64,000 nt of DNA from assembly GCF_002174455.2 (NCBI RefSeq), contig NZ_CP147246.1, positions 2,011,501-2,075,500 on the forward strand, given 5' to 3'. Below, piece after piece: positions 17,694 to 26,688 of the stretch. The stretch is from Enterococcus sp. 9D6_DIV0238. GTDB taxonomy: Bacteria; Bacillota; Bacilli; Lactobacillales; Enterococcaceae. The notes beneath the pieces were generated by a model. The model was not told the DNA's origin, made no database searches, and saw only the letters and a program-made list of their open reading frames with translations. Numbering within the stretch: position 1 is the first letter of the stretch; the number at the start of each line of letters is the position of its first letter. The translations under genes were made by a program, and so were the position numbers.

Positions 17694-18221
17694 ATGAATG
17701 AAACAAGAAGAAATGGTATTGATTGGGGATCATTGGTTTTGGGTATCCTCTTTGTTTTGACTGCGTTGATATCTTTTCAAGATCCAGCAGGAAATTTGAT
17801 TGCAATCGTAATGGTTTTTGCATTTTTTGCGATCATCAAAGGGATTTTCGAGATTTTTGTTCGTAACAGATTAAAAGAATTGACCGGATATAAAGCGTAC
17901 GGACCAATCATTTTAGGTGTGATCGATATTATAATCGGTATTTACTTATTCTTCAATTTGAATATTGGGATAGCAGTGTTACCATTCGTTTTTGCGATTT
18001 GGTTTATTGCCGATTCAGTTTTTGGTTTGTTTGCATTAGATTTGGCAAAATCTGTGAGCACAGGTTATTTCTGGTTTACGCTAATCATTAATGTATTAGG
18101 GATCATTTTAGGATTTATGCTATTGATGGATCCGTTGACCTCTGCACTTACATTGAGCTTTTTAGTCGGTTTTTATTTTATGCTTTATGGAATCACTCAT
18201 ATTGTCTATGCATTTAGATAG
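17694..18221 (+). CDS. HdeD/DUF308-type membrane protein
   Basis: 175 residues with six hydrophobic helices in three similar hairpins, as in HdeD/DUF308 proteins (WGSLVLGILFVLTALISFQDP; GVIDIIIGIYLFFN; NVLGIILGFMLLMDP). HdeD is an acid-resistance protein in E. coli; the role in enterococci is not established. An upstream in-frame ATG (17676) lies before GGAAGTGGA, so the ATG at 17694 is preferred. Single gene with its own promoter; a hairpin terminator lies in the following repeat. Confidence 0.85.
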   Translation: MNETRRNGIDWGSLVLGILFVLTALISFQDPAGNLIAIVMVFAFFAIIKGIFEIFVRNRLKELTGYKAYGPIILGVIDIIIGIYLFFNLNIGIAVLPFVFAIWFIADSVFGLFALDLAKSVSTGYFWFTLIINVLGIILGFMLLMDPLTSALTLSFLVGFYFMLYGITHIVYAFR

Positions 18222-18225
18222 TAGA

Positions 18226-18375
18226 AGCTGAGACAAAAGTCGTTTAGGTTCGAGTAATTAAAGTGACATCTGTTGCAAAATTCGCGAAGAACCTGATTTT
18301 TTTACCAATGTTTATTAAGAAGTAAAGTCTGGGACAAAATTATTTTCTAGTTTTGATCCAGACTCTCTTTTTATA
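18226..18375 (+). repeat. Intergenic repeat relative with terminator
   Basis: Begins GAGACAAAAGTCGTTTAGG...TTCGAG, a segment shared with the start of copy C (56640) and, inverted, with 22936-22966. It ends in a hairpin AGTCTGGGACAAAA / TTTTGATCCAGACT (18326-18364) followed by CTCTTTTT, which terminates the DUF308 gene. Confidence 0.7.
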
Positions 18376-18421
18376 GAAAATAGGTTATAATGGGGAAAAA
18401 CAAAAAGGAATTGAGAATAGC

Positions 18422-19201
18422 ATGGTGTATCAGCGATTTAAACTTCCGCAGGCGTATTGTCCCAAGTGTTCTAGAAAAGTAGAATTGCTTTTTTCAGAAG
18501 AAAAGGATGAAGCTGGTCGATTTTATATTTGCTTTAAATGTCAGACGATCGGGCAATTCGGTGTAGGAGAATTGCCGAAGGATGATTATGCTGGATTTTC
18601 CGTTAAAAGAAAAGAAGAAATCAAGCAGCTGGTAGAGGAGATTTCGGACAAGTACATTTATAAGGCTAAAGGTAGTCAACTGCGTTTGGAAGAAAAAAGT
18701 AACACCTATACAAGACGTTGGTTAAGTCTATATGAATACGAAAAAGCATTTGGTGAAACACTTGGATTTGAAACAATTGATTTCAGAGAAGATAAAACAA
18801 GATGTAAGTGGTGCGCTCAAGCATTAGAAGGGCGACGTACCTCTTTTTGCTCAGATCGATGTAGCCGGAATTATGGAAAAGCAACCTTCTTCAAGCGGGG
18901 AATTTCAACACTCCCATATAGAATTGCAAGCCGAGATCGCTTTTATTGTCGAGTGACTGGAGAAGATCTCGCTGTAACGAATCGATTGGGTGTTAGGATA
19001 CCTGCTAGCAATCAACAGATGGAAATTCATCATCTAGTGTTTGTAGCAGATGGCGGAAGCGACCACGAAACGAATTTATTGACTGTCTCAAAACAAGTCC
19101 ATAAAGACTATCATAGTGGGGTTGATTATGCTGTTCAGGCAATTGAACAGATCAAACAAGTACAGTTGCAGATGTATCGGGAAAAAATGTATGTAAAATA
19201 A
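18422..19201 (+). CDS. Zinc-ribbon / HNH-nuclease-like protein
   Basis: 259 residues. N-terminal CPKC...CFKC zinc ribbon (~13-40); a second cysteine cluster KWCAQ...SFCSDRCSRNYG (~128-150). Then an HNH-type core: FYCRVTGEDL, EIHHLVFVADGG with HH at ~203-204, an Asn in ETNLL, and HKDYH. HNH enzymes cut nucleic acid with one metal ion. Two zinc modules before a C-terminal HNH suggest sequence- or structure-guided binding. No methylase or restriction gene is adjacent, so it is not part of a visible restriction system. The start has only a weak RBS (AAGGAATTGAG); GTG at 18425 is also possible. Function unknown. Confidence 0.75.
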   Translation: MVYQRFKLPQAYCPKCSRKVELLFSEEKDEAGRFYICFKCQTIGQFGVGELPKDDYAGFSVKRKEEIKQLVEEISDKYIYKAKGSQLRLEEKSNTYTRRWLSLYEYEKAFGETLGFETIDFREDKTRCKWCAQALEGRRTSFCSDRCSRNYGKATFFKRGISTLPYRIASRDRFYCRVTGEDLAVTNRLGVRIPASNQQMEIHHLVFVADGGSDHETNLLTVSKQVHKDYHSGVDYAVQAIEQIKQVQLQMYREKMYVK

Positions 19202-19261
19202 AAAGCAGGAGCCAAAGCACCTCCTTAGGAGAAAGATGCTTCTGTTCCTGTCGATTTATGG

Positions 19262-19320
19262 GGAAGAAGAGGAGATAAAACTAATTTTTTAGTTTTGTCC
19301 TGCTCTTCGATTTTTAAAAA
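19262..19320. terminator. Bidirectional terminator
   Basis: The stem GAAGAGGAGATAAAACTAA pairs with TTAGTTTTGTCC..CTCTTC across a T-rich loop, with A- and T-runs outside. It lies between the HNH gene (+) and the small membrane gene (-). The stem resembles those ending the dispersed repeats. Confidence 0.75.
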
Positions 19321-19326
19321 ATAGGA

Positions 19327-19527
19327 TCAATAGTATCTACGGCGGTTATTTGAAGGACCTGAGATCATGCGAACTAGCCACACAGCGATTGCTACGGGAA
19401 TCATGATCTTGATTGCAAACCACAATAAGCTTCCGACAATTCCTAGTACAATACTTAAAATAAAACTCCCTACGAAAAATAATCCGATGACCATTAAAAT
19501 ATTCATTATCATTGATTGTTGTCTCAT
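19327..19527 (-). CDS. Small membrane protein, 66 residues
   Basis: MRQQSMIMNILMVIGLFFVGSF then a second hydrophobic stretch (LLWFAIKIMIPVAIAVWLV) and a basic tail (NNRRRYY). RBS GGAGG is 8 bases before the ATG at 19527; the frame stays open upstream but without an RBS. Two predicted helices, no recognised domain, function unknown. Confidence 0.7.
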   Translation of the reverse strand: MRQQSMIMNILMVIGLFFVGSFILSIVLGIVGSLLWFAIKIMIPVAIAVWLVRMISGPSNNRRRYY

Positions 19528-19686
19528 TAGTAAAACCTCCATTTTTTTCTCTCGTTCTCTATGAATAAAGTATAGCAAGAATCTCAAGAGAAGGAATCCA
19601 TCTTGGGTCTGATTTTCTCTCAGGCGCAAGGCGGGTGAACGCATAGCATTTGTCTAAAAGGATGTAAGATACAAGGAGTGGAATAC

Positions 19687-20265
19687 ATGTCAAAATCGAG
19701 GCTCGAAGCATTTACAGACGCAGTGATCGCTATCGTCATGACGATCTTAGTATTAGAGTTACACCAGCCAACAACAGATACTTTAGCTGGATTGGTTGGG
19801 ATCGAGAAGAAGCTTTTTATCTATGTTGTCAGTTTTGTGATGCTGGCGATTTATTGGAATAATCATCATCATATGTTTCAACTAGTTCATAAAATCAATG
19901 GCAGAGTGCTGTGGGCAAATAACTTTTTCATTTTTACATTAACATTGGTGCCTTTTGCAACAGCCTGGGTCGGTGATTTCATTGACAGCTTAGTCCCACA
20001 ATTGACCTATGGTATTGTGACGTTGATCGCCAATTGTGCCTATTTGATATTGACGAAAGAATTGATACGAGCAAACGGTAAAGAATCTACTTTAAGAGAG
20101 CTGTTCCAGCGCTATAATAAATCGTACATCACGATTTTTTTAAATCTCTTAGGATTGGCTCTTGGCTGGTTGATTCATCCATACTTTGTCTTGGTTTTAA
20201 ATATTAGTAGCTTGATTATGTGGATCATTCCTGATCGCCGCATTGAAAATAAATACAAAGAATGA
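19687..20265 (+). CDS. TMEM175-family (DUF1211) potassium channel-like protein
   Basis: 192 residues, about six helices. The first helix carries the family signature RLEAFTDAVIAIVMTILVLEL (R..xFxDAV/A pattern). A second conserved segment FVMLAIYWNNHHHMF follows. Bacterial TMEM175 proteins are K+-permeable tetrameric channels. AAGGAG lies 8 bases before the ATG at 19687; the GTG at 19678 overlaps that RBS and is rejected. Single gene, terminated by two hairpins. Confidence 0.88.
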   Translation: MSKSRLEAFTDAVIAIVMTILVLELHQPTTDTLAGLVGIEKKLFIYVVSFVMLAIYWNNHHHMFQLVHKINGRVLWANNFFIFTLTLVPFATAWVGDFIDSLVPQLTYGIVTLIANCAYLILTKELIRANGKESTLRELFQRYNKSYITIFLNLLGLALGWLIHPYFVLVLNISSLIMWIIPDRRIENKYKE

Positions 20266-20282
20266 ATAAATTGTAGAATTGA

Positions 20283-20399
20283 TAAGAGTCTGATACAAAA
20301 GTATTTATTTCCAAAAGAGATACTTTTGTCTCGTCGTTTATTCGGATTAAGAGAGCGAAACAAAACGGATTTTTAGTTTTGTTCCGCTCTCTATTTTTG
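20283..20399 (+). repeat. Intergenic repeat relative with two hairpins
   Basis: First hairpin ACAAAAGTAT / ATACTTTTGT (20295-20329), then CTCGTCGTTTATTCGG shared with the repeat core. The second hairpin GAGAGCGAAACAAAAC / GTTTTGTTCCGCTCTC (20351-20391) runs into ATTTTTG. The last hairpin is almost identical to that at 27390. Confidence 0.75.
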
Positions 20400-20730
20400 T
20401 TATAAAAAAAGTATATTCTCATTTTTTTAGACGTATTAAACATTTTATGAAAACAAAACAGGTGTATTTTAAGGTAAAATTAGAAATGATTGTGTAAAAA
20501 AGGACGTATTAAACATAGAATTAGAAAAATGGTAGGAGTAAGACGAAAATATCAATAACGACTACAACGTTTTCAGCAATTATCAGCATGTCAGTTTAGG
20601 ATATTAAAAGAAAACAAGTAGATGATTGATCGTTGCAAATTCAAAATTCTGTTCCAAACCTTCACTGGTTATAAAAAGGAATGTTCATTATGAAGTAAGG
20701 AATTAGCAAAAAAAGGAGCCGTTAGTACAT
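20400..20730 (+). other. Non-coding leader with a 14-bp direct repeat
   Basis: About 330 bases before the coiled-coil gene without a supported ORF. GACGTATTAAACAT occurs exactly twice, at 20430-20443 and 20503-20516 (73 bases apart, about seven helical turns). It could be a regulator site; no clear -35/-10 pair was found. Confidence 0.5.
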
Positions 20731-22842
20731 ATGGAAAAAGGAATCCAGACAAATAAAACAACGGGAAATAAAAAAGTTTTTTTCCGAAAAGAAATAGAAG
20801 AAAGTAGACTTGGGGAAGAGCTTTATTCAGATGATGTTTTAAGCCAGTACTCTGTTTATTTATTAAGAAAGTTTGAGCTATCGGAGGATTATGATCAGCC
20901 AGAGCAATTTGAAGCACTTTTGACGGATTTACCAGAACAATTCAATCATGAATTTGAAGATAGTGTCGTTAAAAATCTATATGTTCGAGTAACACAAAAA
21001 GCTGTCTATATCACGTTGCTTTTAGCTCTAGCACATCCACTGAGCAAGCTGCAAATAAGTGATCTGCGGACATGGATCAGCGGTTTAGAAGTACCAGAAC
21101 TAAGCCTAGAGCATACAACAGCATTTTCTGAAGCGGTACCGTTAGAAATGGTCAAGGGACTGCAGGAAACCAACAGTGAAGTACTACTTTTGACAGAAAT
21201 GATGAATCAATTTAGCGACAATCTAAATGATATATACAAAGAAGTTCAGGAAGTCAAAAATAAGAAAACCCCTCCTGTAGTAAAAGTTATCCAAAGTAAA
21301 GTAGCTGCCAAAGAAGCACAGGAAGCTGCCAACGCGCAACAAATAAAGAGCTTGGAGCAGACACTGACTAAGTTAGTAGAGGAATTTTCAGTATTCAAAA
21401 CAGAGGTAAATCAAAAGCTAGAATCTTTGCCTAAACCTAAAACACCGCCGAAATTTAAAATCATGTTTGGTTCATCTGAAGGTGAGTCCGGTCCAACGGT
21501 CGAAGAACGTTTAGAAGAGGCGCTCAAACGAATCGATTTATTAGGACAAAGACTAAATGACTCGGATCAAAAAGTATCGAAAATCGATCAGTCATTGGAA
21601 AAACAAAAGAAACATCCAAAATTAAGTTTTTCTACAGCAAAAAAAGTGGATCATGAACGAAATCAGTTAGCAGAAAAAGTTGCATCAACTAGTAACGAAG
21701 TGACAGCTATTGCCCATAAGCTCCAAAAAATAGATGATAAGTTGAGTACGATGGAGTCAAATGTTTTGAATGCCAAGCCAGATTCTGAAGCTTTGGCAAG
21801 GATCGAAAAAGATCATGGTCAAATACAAGAAACTGCTTCTGAAACAATCAAATTGAATCAAGTGATCGAGCAGTTGACTGCGAAACTTCAAGCAGTCGAA
21901 TCTGAGCTAGTCAATGTAAGTAAAGAGAAAAGAAAGATTCCTCATGCTAAACTAACGAAAAGTGATCATGCTAAAAAAATGGCGGAACAGCATCAAAAGG
22001 ATCAGGAACAATTAAAATCAAATGCCACTGAAATCAAACGATTGACTCAAACGGTTGGAAAAGTGGACGTTCAATTGATCAAGGCGCATCAGAAAATCGC
22101 AGAATTAGAGCAAAAAATCCGCCAAGCTCCACCTGTGATTGAAAAGGCACCAGTAAGAGTAGAAGTACCGTCAAAGCCGATCGACACAAGCACCAATAAT
22201 ACGTTTGTTGGCCCACCAGCTCCACCGAAAGCGTCAAATAGTTCAACTGCTAATAGAGGCTTTCCAACAAAAGAGTCTTTCTTACAAGCAAGTAGACCAA
22301 GACCGACAACCGATATGATCGAAGAACGCCCAACAGTCACACTGGCAATTGAGGAAATGCTGGATCGTGTGTCTGAAAAGCATCCGATCTCAGAATCTAG
22401 CAGATCTTGGACAGTCGCAGAAGGCTACGAACAAAGTAAAGAGAATTATCAGGATCAACAAGGACCTTCTCTACGTCGGTTGAAAAAACTAGAATGGGAT
22501 ATTCATACCTATTTCCAAAAAGGTCGAAGTGTAGGGCATAAGGGGATGATGGCGAAAGATGATTTTTACGCAAATATTCGCCAAATCGAAGTGCTGCCAT
22601 ATTTATGGGGAACAGTCTATGAAAAAGAGAAGAAGGATATTTTACTCGGTAATGAACTGAGCTGCCAACAACTGGTCGATGACTTGGCTGATTTTTTAGA
22701 AGAGGTCGAAGTTCTATCTAGAAAACGAAAAGTCATGGGTAAATGGATCTATTGTCCCAAAGAAGTTGAACAAAAAATGGAAGGCTATAAGCTTTTAAGT
22801 GAATATTTAGAGACGTATATTGCAAGACAAGAGAGCATATAA
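20731..22842 (+). CDS. Large cytoplasmic coiled-coil protein, function unknown
   Basis: 703 residues, no signal peptide or membrane segment. N-terminal ~1-150 looks globular and acidic (YSVYLLRKFELSEDYDQPEQF). ~150-470 is charged, Lys/Glu/Gln-rich heptad sequence with PKPKTPPKFKIMFGSSEGE in the middle. A Pro-rich hinge at ~470-520 is followed by a C-terminal helical domain (~575-703, LRRLKKLEWDIHTYFQKGRS, KRKVMGKWIYCPKEVEQ). RBS AAAGGAG ~12 bases before the ATG. I do not recognise the family; a scaffold or cytoskeleton-like role is only a guess from shape. Terminator follows at 22859. Confidence 0.75.
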   Translation: MEKGIQTNKTTGNKKVFFRKEIEESRLGEELYSDDVLSQYSVYLLRKFELSEDYDQPEQFEALLTDLPEQFNHEFEDSVVKNLYVRVTQKAVYITLLLALAHPLSKLQISDLRTWISGLEVPELSLEHTTAFSEAVPLEMVKGLQETNSEVLLLTEMMNQFSDNLNDIYKEVQEVKNKKTPPVVKVIQSKVAAKEAQEAANAQQIKSLEQTLTKLVEEFSVFKTEVNQKLESLPKPKTPPKFKIMFGSSEGESGPTVEERLEEALKRIDLLGQRLNDSDQKVSKIDQSLEKQKKHPKLSFSTAKKVDHERNQLAEKVASTSNEVTAIAHKLQKIDDKLSTMESNVLNAKPDSEALARIEKDHGQIQETASETIKLNQVIEQLTAKLQAVESELVNVSKEKRKIPHAKLTKSDHAKKMAEQHQKDQEQLKSNATEIKRLTQTVGKVDVQLIKAHQKIAELEQKIRQAPPVIEKAPVRVEVPSKPIDTSTNNTFVGPPAPPKASNSSTANRGFPTKESFLQASRPRPTTDMIEERPTVTLAIEEMLDRVSEKHPISESSRSWTVAEGYEQSKENYQDQQGPSLRRLKKLEWDIHTYFQKGRSVGHKGMMAKDDFYANIRQIEVLPYLWGTVYEKEKKDILLGNELSCQQLVDDLADFLEEVEVLSRKRKVMGKWIYCPKEVEQKMEGYKLLSEYLETYIARQESI

Positions 22843-22858
22843 AATGAAAAAAATAGAG

Positions 22859-22899
22859 TGCGGGACAAAACTGATCTTTAGGTTTTATCCCGCATTTTT
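22859..22899 (+). terminator. Terminator after the coiled-coil gene
   Basis: TGCGGGACAAAAC (22859-22871) pairs with GTTTTATCCCGCA (22882-22894), then TTTTT. Stem and loop resemble the dispersed repeat hairpins; an inverted repeat relative (CTCGAACCTG...TCTCAACCTC) follows at 22919-22950. Confidence 0.85.
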
Positions 22900-23019
22900 A
22901 AACATAATAGACAATTGCTCGAACCTGCTCGACTTTTATCTCAACCTCCCTCTTGGTCTATGTTTCGAGTTGCTCTAATTTCTTATAACGATTACTATTA
23001 AGAAAAGGGGGAGAGGACG

Positions 23020-24798
23020 ATGACAGAATCTTCAACAGTATCGAAAGCTGCTCACACACAAAAGGATAAAAGTAAAAGTGCGCGTTTTAAAGAAATCATG
23101 CAGGTTTTTTTAGCTTATAATGTACTGGGAAATTTATCAAAACAAGAGAAGCCTGAAAAAGTTAGAGAAGCATTGGAAGCTTTAGGACCAACATTTATTA
23201 AAATCGGACAAATGCTATCTGTACGGACGGATATTCTTACACCCGCATATATTGATGAGCTGAAAAAATTACAAGATAATGTTAAAACAGATGATTTTTC
23301 TTTGGTAAAAGAAGTTATTGAAGCCGAGACAGGATTACCTCTGACCGATATTTTTACTAAATTTGAAGAGCAGCCGTTTGCCTCAGCATCTATGGGACAA
23401 ACCCATAAGGCCATGTTGCCTGATGGTCGAATCGTAGCAGTGAAAGTACAGCACCCAGGAATCAAAGAAGCGATTACATTGGATTTATCTTTATTTGAAA
23501 AGGCACTGCCGTTGATCAAATACATCCCAGAAGCTAGTGTAGTCGATCCAAAAGAAATCTTTCTAGAAATCAAAACATCTCTTGAAAATGAGTTGGATTC
23601 GCTAAAAGAAGCAGCAAATGGGAAAGAATTTTATGAAAAGAACAACGGTTGGCAGATTGTTCGTTCACCGTTGATTTATGAGGAATACTCTACATCAAAA
23701 GTTTTGGTGATGGAATTTATGGAAGGAAAGAGTATCAAACGTTTTGTGAAGGATGAAGTAAATGAGACTGATGAGCAGCAGCAAGAGCATCAAAAAATGA
23801 AAAAGTATTTTGGTGATACGCTGGTCAAAAATTTTGTGAAGCAAGTTTTTGAGGATGGTTTTTTCCATGCAGATCCTCATCCAGGCAATATTTTTGTTCA
23901 GATGCTCCCATTCTCAGAAGAAGGAAAGAAAGAGTTTGCACAAGTGAAGAATCAGCATCTTGAAAAAAAGCTTGGTTCTAATCAGTTTATGTTTGAGTAT
24001 ACAAAAGACCAAGAGTTACCTCCGTATCGTCTAGTCTTCTTGGATTTTGGCATGATGGGCAGACTGGATAAAGAGATGATCCATAAATTGACTGCAGTGA
24101 TGGATAGCTTATATGGAAATAACGCTAAGGTAATCGGTCAGGCAATTTTGCGATTATGTAAACAAGTCGGACCGATGGATGAAGAAGTATTTTTCGAACA
24201 ATTAACACCACTTTTAGAGGATAATTATGGTGTTAGTATTGGCGATATCAATTTACAAACGTTATTTTTTCAAATCATAGCGATCTGTCATCAAAATAAT
24301 TTACAGGTCCCACAGGAAGTAACCATGCTAGTCAAAGCAGTGGCAACTTTTGAAGGAATGATTCGCGAGCTGGATCCTGAAATTTCATTAGTGGAAATCG
24401 CAACGCCATTTGCTAAAAAATATTTTACTGAAAAAATCGATTGGTCATTTGAATTGAAGCGAGCAGGATTAGATCTGCTTTATTCAGCTAAAGCTGCTCC
24501 GAAAATCCCGTCGAGAACATTAGATGTACTAGATGATTTTGCTAAAGGAAAAACAAAAATCAATTTGGAACTCAAGAAACAAAATGAATTATTGGATAGA
24601 ATTGAAGGGATGATCAATCGCTTAGTTATTGGGTTGATTTTAGCGGCACTGATCATAGGGTCATCCATGTTGGTTGAGTTCAACCAAAGTGTTACGAGTA
24701 ATTTCGTTTCTATTTTGGGCATGATCGGCTATGGGATCGCTCTGTTTGCGATTTTATTTTTGGCAGTCGATATTTTGAGAAAACGTAAGAAAAAGTAA
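23020..24798 (+). CDS. AarF/UbiB (ABC1) family atypical kinase
   Basis: 592 residues. Family motifs: LGPTFIKIGQMLSVR (KxGQ, ~55-70), the Ala-rich loop ASASMGQTHKA, ATP-lysine VAVKVQHPG, catalytic FFHADPHPGN and metal-binding FLDFGMMG. Two C-terminal membrane helices (~540-590) anchor it. UbiB-like proteins are ATPases linked to quinone biosynthesis or lipid handling; enterococci make demethylmenaquinone, not ubiquinone, so the partner here is uncertain. RBS GGGGGAGAGG. Single gene. Confidence 0.9.
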   Translation: MTESSTVSKAAHTQKDKSKSARFKEIMQVFLAYNVLGNLSKQEKPEKVREALEALGPTFIKIGQMLSVRTDILTPAYIDELKKLQDNVKTDDFSLVKEVIEAETGLPLTDIFTKFEEQPFASASMGQTHKAMLPDGRIVAVKVQHPGIKEAITLDLSLFEKALPLIKYIPEASVVDPKEIFLEIKTSLENELDSLKEAANGKEFYEKNNGWQIVRSPLIYEEYSTSKVLVMEFMEGKSIKRFVKDEVNETDEQQQEHQKMKKYFGDTLVKNFVKQVFEDGFFHADPHPGNIFVQMLPFSEEGKKEFAQVKNQHLEKKLGSNQFMFEYTKDQELPPYRLVFLDFGMMGRLDKEMIHKLTAVMDSLYGNNAKVIGQAILRLCKQVGPMDEEVFFEQLTPLLEDNYGVSIGDINLQTLFFQIIAICHQNNLQVPQEVTMLVKAVATFEGMIRELDPEISLVEIATPFAKKYFTEKIDWSFELKRAGLDLLYSAKAAPKIPSRTLDVLDDFAKGKTKINLELKKQNELLDRIEGMINRLVIGLILAALIIGSSMLVEFNQSVTSNFVSILGMIGYGIALFAILFLAVDILRKRKKK

Positions 24799-24828
24799 AG
24801 GGATCATGATGAAAATGGTCTCCTTTTT
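24797..24828 (+). terminator. Probable terminator after the AarF gene
   Basis: AAAGGGATCAT pairs imperfectly with ATGGTCTCCTTT and runs into TTT; overlaps the stop codon. Confidence 0.6.
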
Positions 24829-24942
24829 AAATAATCTCCCTCTAAAATAAAAAACATGATACACTAATATTGTTCATTTTTTTCTATTATTAGGGGATTG
24901 AAATTGAAAAAAAGGGAAAACAAAAAATAAAAGGAGTTTACT

Positions 24943-25809
24943 ATGGAAATTAAAGTAAGAGATCTAGTTATGCGCTATGGTCGTGTAGAAGTATTGAATA
25001 TCCGTTCATTAGACTTTGAAAAGGGTACTTCTTATGGCTTAGTTGGTCATAACGGTGCAGGTAAAACGACATTGTTTAAATGTATGACAAATATCATCTC
25101 GAATTATCAAGGCGATATTTTGATCGATGAAACGTCTGTTAAACAGCACAATGAAGTATTACTAAATGTTGGGATCGTATTAGACGGAATGTCTGTTTAT
25201 ACGAATCGTACAGGTTGGTTCAATATTGAGTATTTTTCTGGCTTGCGTGGAAGTTTTGATCAGGAAAAAGCAAAGGATTTAGCTAGAGAGCTGGATTTAT
25301 TTGCTGTATTAGATCAAAAGGTAAAAAGTTATTCGTATGGCATGCAGAAAAAACTGATTTTGTTGATTGCGTTGATGCATACACCGGAAGTCTTGATTTT
25401 AGATGAGCCTTTCCGCGGATTAGATATCGATACAGTAAAATGGTTTAAGAAATATTTGAAACAGTTGACAGAACAAGGGTTGACCCTAGTTATTTCCAGT
25501 CATGTTCAGAATGATTTGGAAGCATTATGTGATATCGTTTACGTGATCGATCGCGGTCGTATCGCTGAAACGATCGATATCAATGCTGAAAAAGAAAAAC
25601 AAATTCGCCGTGTCGACACAACAAATAATGATCGTCTGAAAGAGTTCTTGGATGAAGCGAATTATTATTATCAGGTAGACGAAGAAGGCGGCGTGAAACT
25701 GGATATTTCTGATGAACGTTGGGCTGAGATCAAGCAGCGTTTAGCAGAGGAATCGATTGAAATTTCTGAATTATCTAAAGTGAAAATTTTAGATGAGAAA
25801 TTGAATTAG
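24943..25809 (+). CDS. ABC transporter ATP-binding protein
   Basis: 288 residues. Walker A GHNGAGKTT (~34-42), signature YSYGMQKKL (~128-136), Walker B VLILDEP, H-loop SSHVQ, and an ~80-residue C-terminal extension. It energises the integral membrane protein in the next gene (11 bases later). Together they form a two-gene exporter of unknown cargo, of the general CcmA/NatA/bacitracin-export type. RBS AAAGGAG. Confidence 0.9.
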   Translation: MEIKVRDLVMRYGRVEVLNIRSLDFEKGTSYGLVGHNGAGKTTLFKCMTNIISNYQGDILIDETSVKQHNEVLLNVGIVLDGMSVYTNRTGWFNIEYFSGLRGSFDQEKAKDLARELDLFAVLDQKVKSYSYGMQKKLILLIALMHTPEVLILDEPFRGLDIDTVKWFKKYLKQLTEQGLTLVISSHVQNDLEALCDIVYVIDRGRIAETIDINAEKEKQIRRVDTTNNDRLKEFLDEANYYYQVDEEGGVKLDISDERWAEIKQRLAEESIEISELSKVKILDEKLN

Positions 25810-25820
25810 GAGGGGTGAAC

Positions 25821-26582
25821 ATGACTGGGAAACTGATTTTTAAAATGGAGTTATTTAAATTTTTACGAGATAAAAGCTTTTTGATCACAGCTGGAGTGAT
25901 CGGGGTGTTGAACATTATTTTGACCTTATTTGCATTGAGTGCTACGTCGGTCTTCACAGATTATTACTATGAATCTGGTGCTGCGGCAACTTTGCTTGCA
26001 ACGATGGGAATTGTCGGCTTTATTGTTATTCTGGGAAATGTCATTTTTGCTTATGTTTATCCATTCCATATGATTTCAATGGATTATAAGAATAATGTCA
26101 TGGCGATGATGGTCGCTTCTGGCGTAAATAGAAGAAAATTATTCTTTGCAAAAATTGGTGCGATTTTTGTTTGTACGATTGCATTGATGATACTGATCGC
26201 ATTGATTCCGATGATTCTATTTTTAGTAAAAATCGTTCAGCTGGATGGCTGGGATAGCTTTGTTGAAGGAATCAATTCAATGTTTTATTATACCGATCTA
26301 AACTTAGGGAAATTGATTTTTTCTGGCTTGTTGAGCTATTTGAATATGCTGATGATCATTGCGACTGCTTGTATCATCATGAAAGGAAAGAACCTATCGT
26401 TCCTATTATTCATCGGATTCAACATAATTAACACTTTTGTTACAGGGCTATTGAGCTCGATCGGCTTTGCTTTTAATTTTAGTGTGACTGGAAGTTATAT
26501 CCTTCAATTACTTTTAATGGTCATTTCAATTGTGGTCTTTGGCTATATTTCATTAAGAACATTAGAAAAACAAAATTTATAA
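25821..26582 (+). CDS. ABC transporter permease
   Basis: 253 residues, six hydrophobic helices, no other domain. Starts MTGKLIFKMELFKFLRDKSFLI, the usual ABC-2-type N-terminus. RBS AGGAGGGG is 5 bases before the ATG at 25821. Cotranscribed with the ATPase; a hairpin terminator follows. The substrate cannot be read from sequence. Confidence 0.85.
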   Translation: MTGKLIFKMELFKFLRDKSFLITAGVIGVLNIILTLFALSATSVFTDYYYESGAAATLLATMGIVGFIVILGNVIFAYVYPFHMISMDYKNNVMAMMVASGVNRRKLFFAKIGAIFVCTIALMILIALIPMILFLVKIVQLDGWDSFVEGINSMFYYTDLNLGKLIFSGLLSYLNMLMIIATACIIMKGKNLSFLLFIGFNIINTFVTGLLSSIGFAFNFSVTGSYILQLLLMVISIVVFGYISLRTLEKQNL

Positions 26583-26587
26583 GAACC

Positions 26588-26617
26588 TTGAGCTGGGGAG
26601 TGATCCTCAGCTTTTTT
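26588..26617 (+). terminator. Terminator after the ABC operon
   Basis: GAGCTGGGG pairs with CCTCAGCT(T), followed by TTTTTT. Confidence 0.8.
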
Positions 26618-26650
26618 AGTACATAGATGTTATAAATCGCAAATTACTGG

Positions 26651-26656
26651 TACAAT
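26651..26656 (+). promoter_or_regulatory. Extended -10 promoter of dhaS
   Basis: ACTGGTACAATG: TGG plus TACAAT (26651-26656), the same extended -10 as purA. The -35 (TGTTAT at 26628) is poor. Confidence 0.55.
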
Positions 26657-26688
26657 GAAAACACTAAAGTGTTTAAAGGTGCAGATAG

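Noticed and set aside
23115-23573. 152-codon minus-strand frame
   Set aside because: Inside the AarF gene, no RBS or domain.
24857-24866. GATACACTA box upstream of the ABC genes
   Set aside because: Single copy, no dyad or sigma-54 promoter; probably chance, as two more copies occur within mptR coding sequence at 10894 and 10906.
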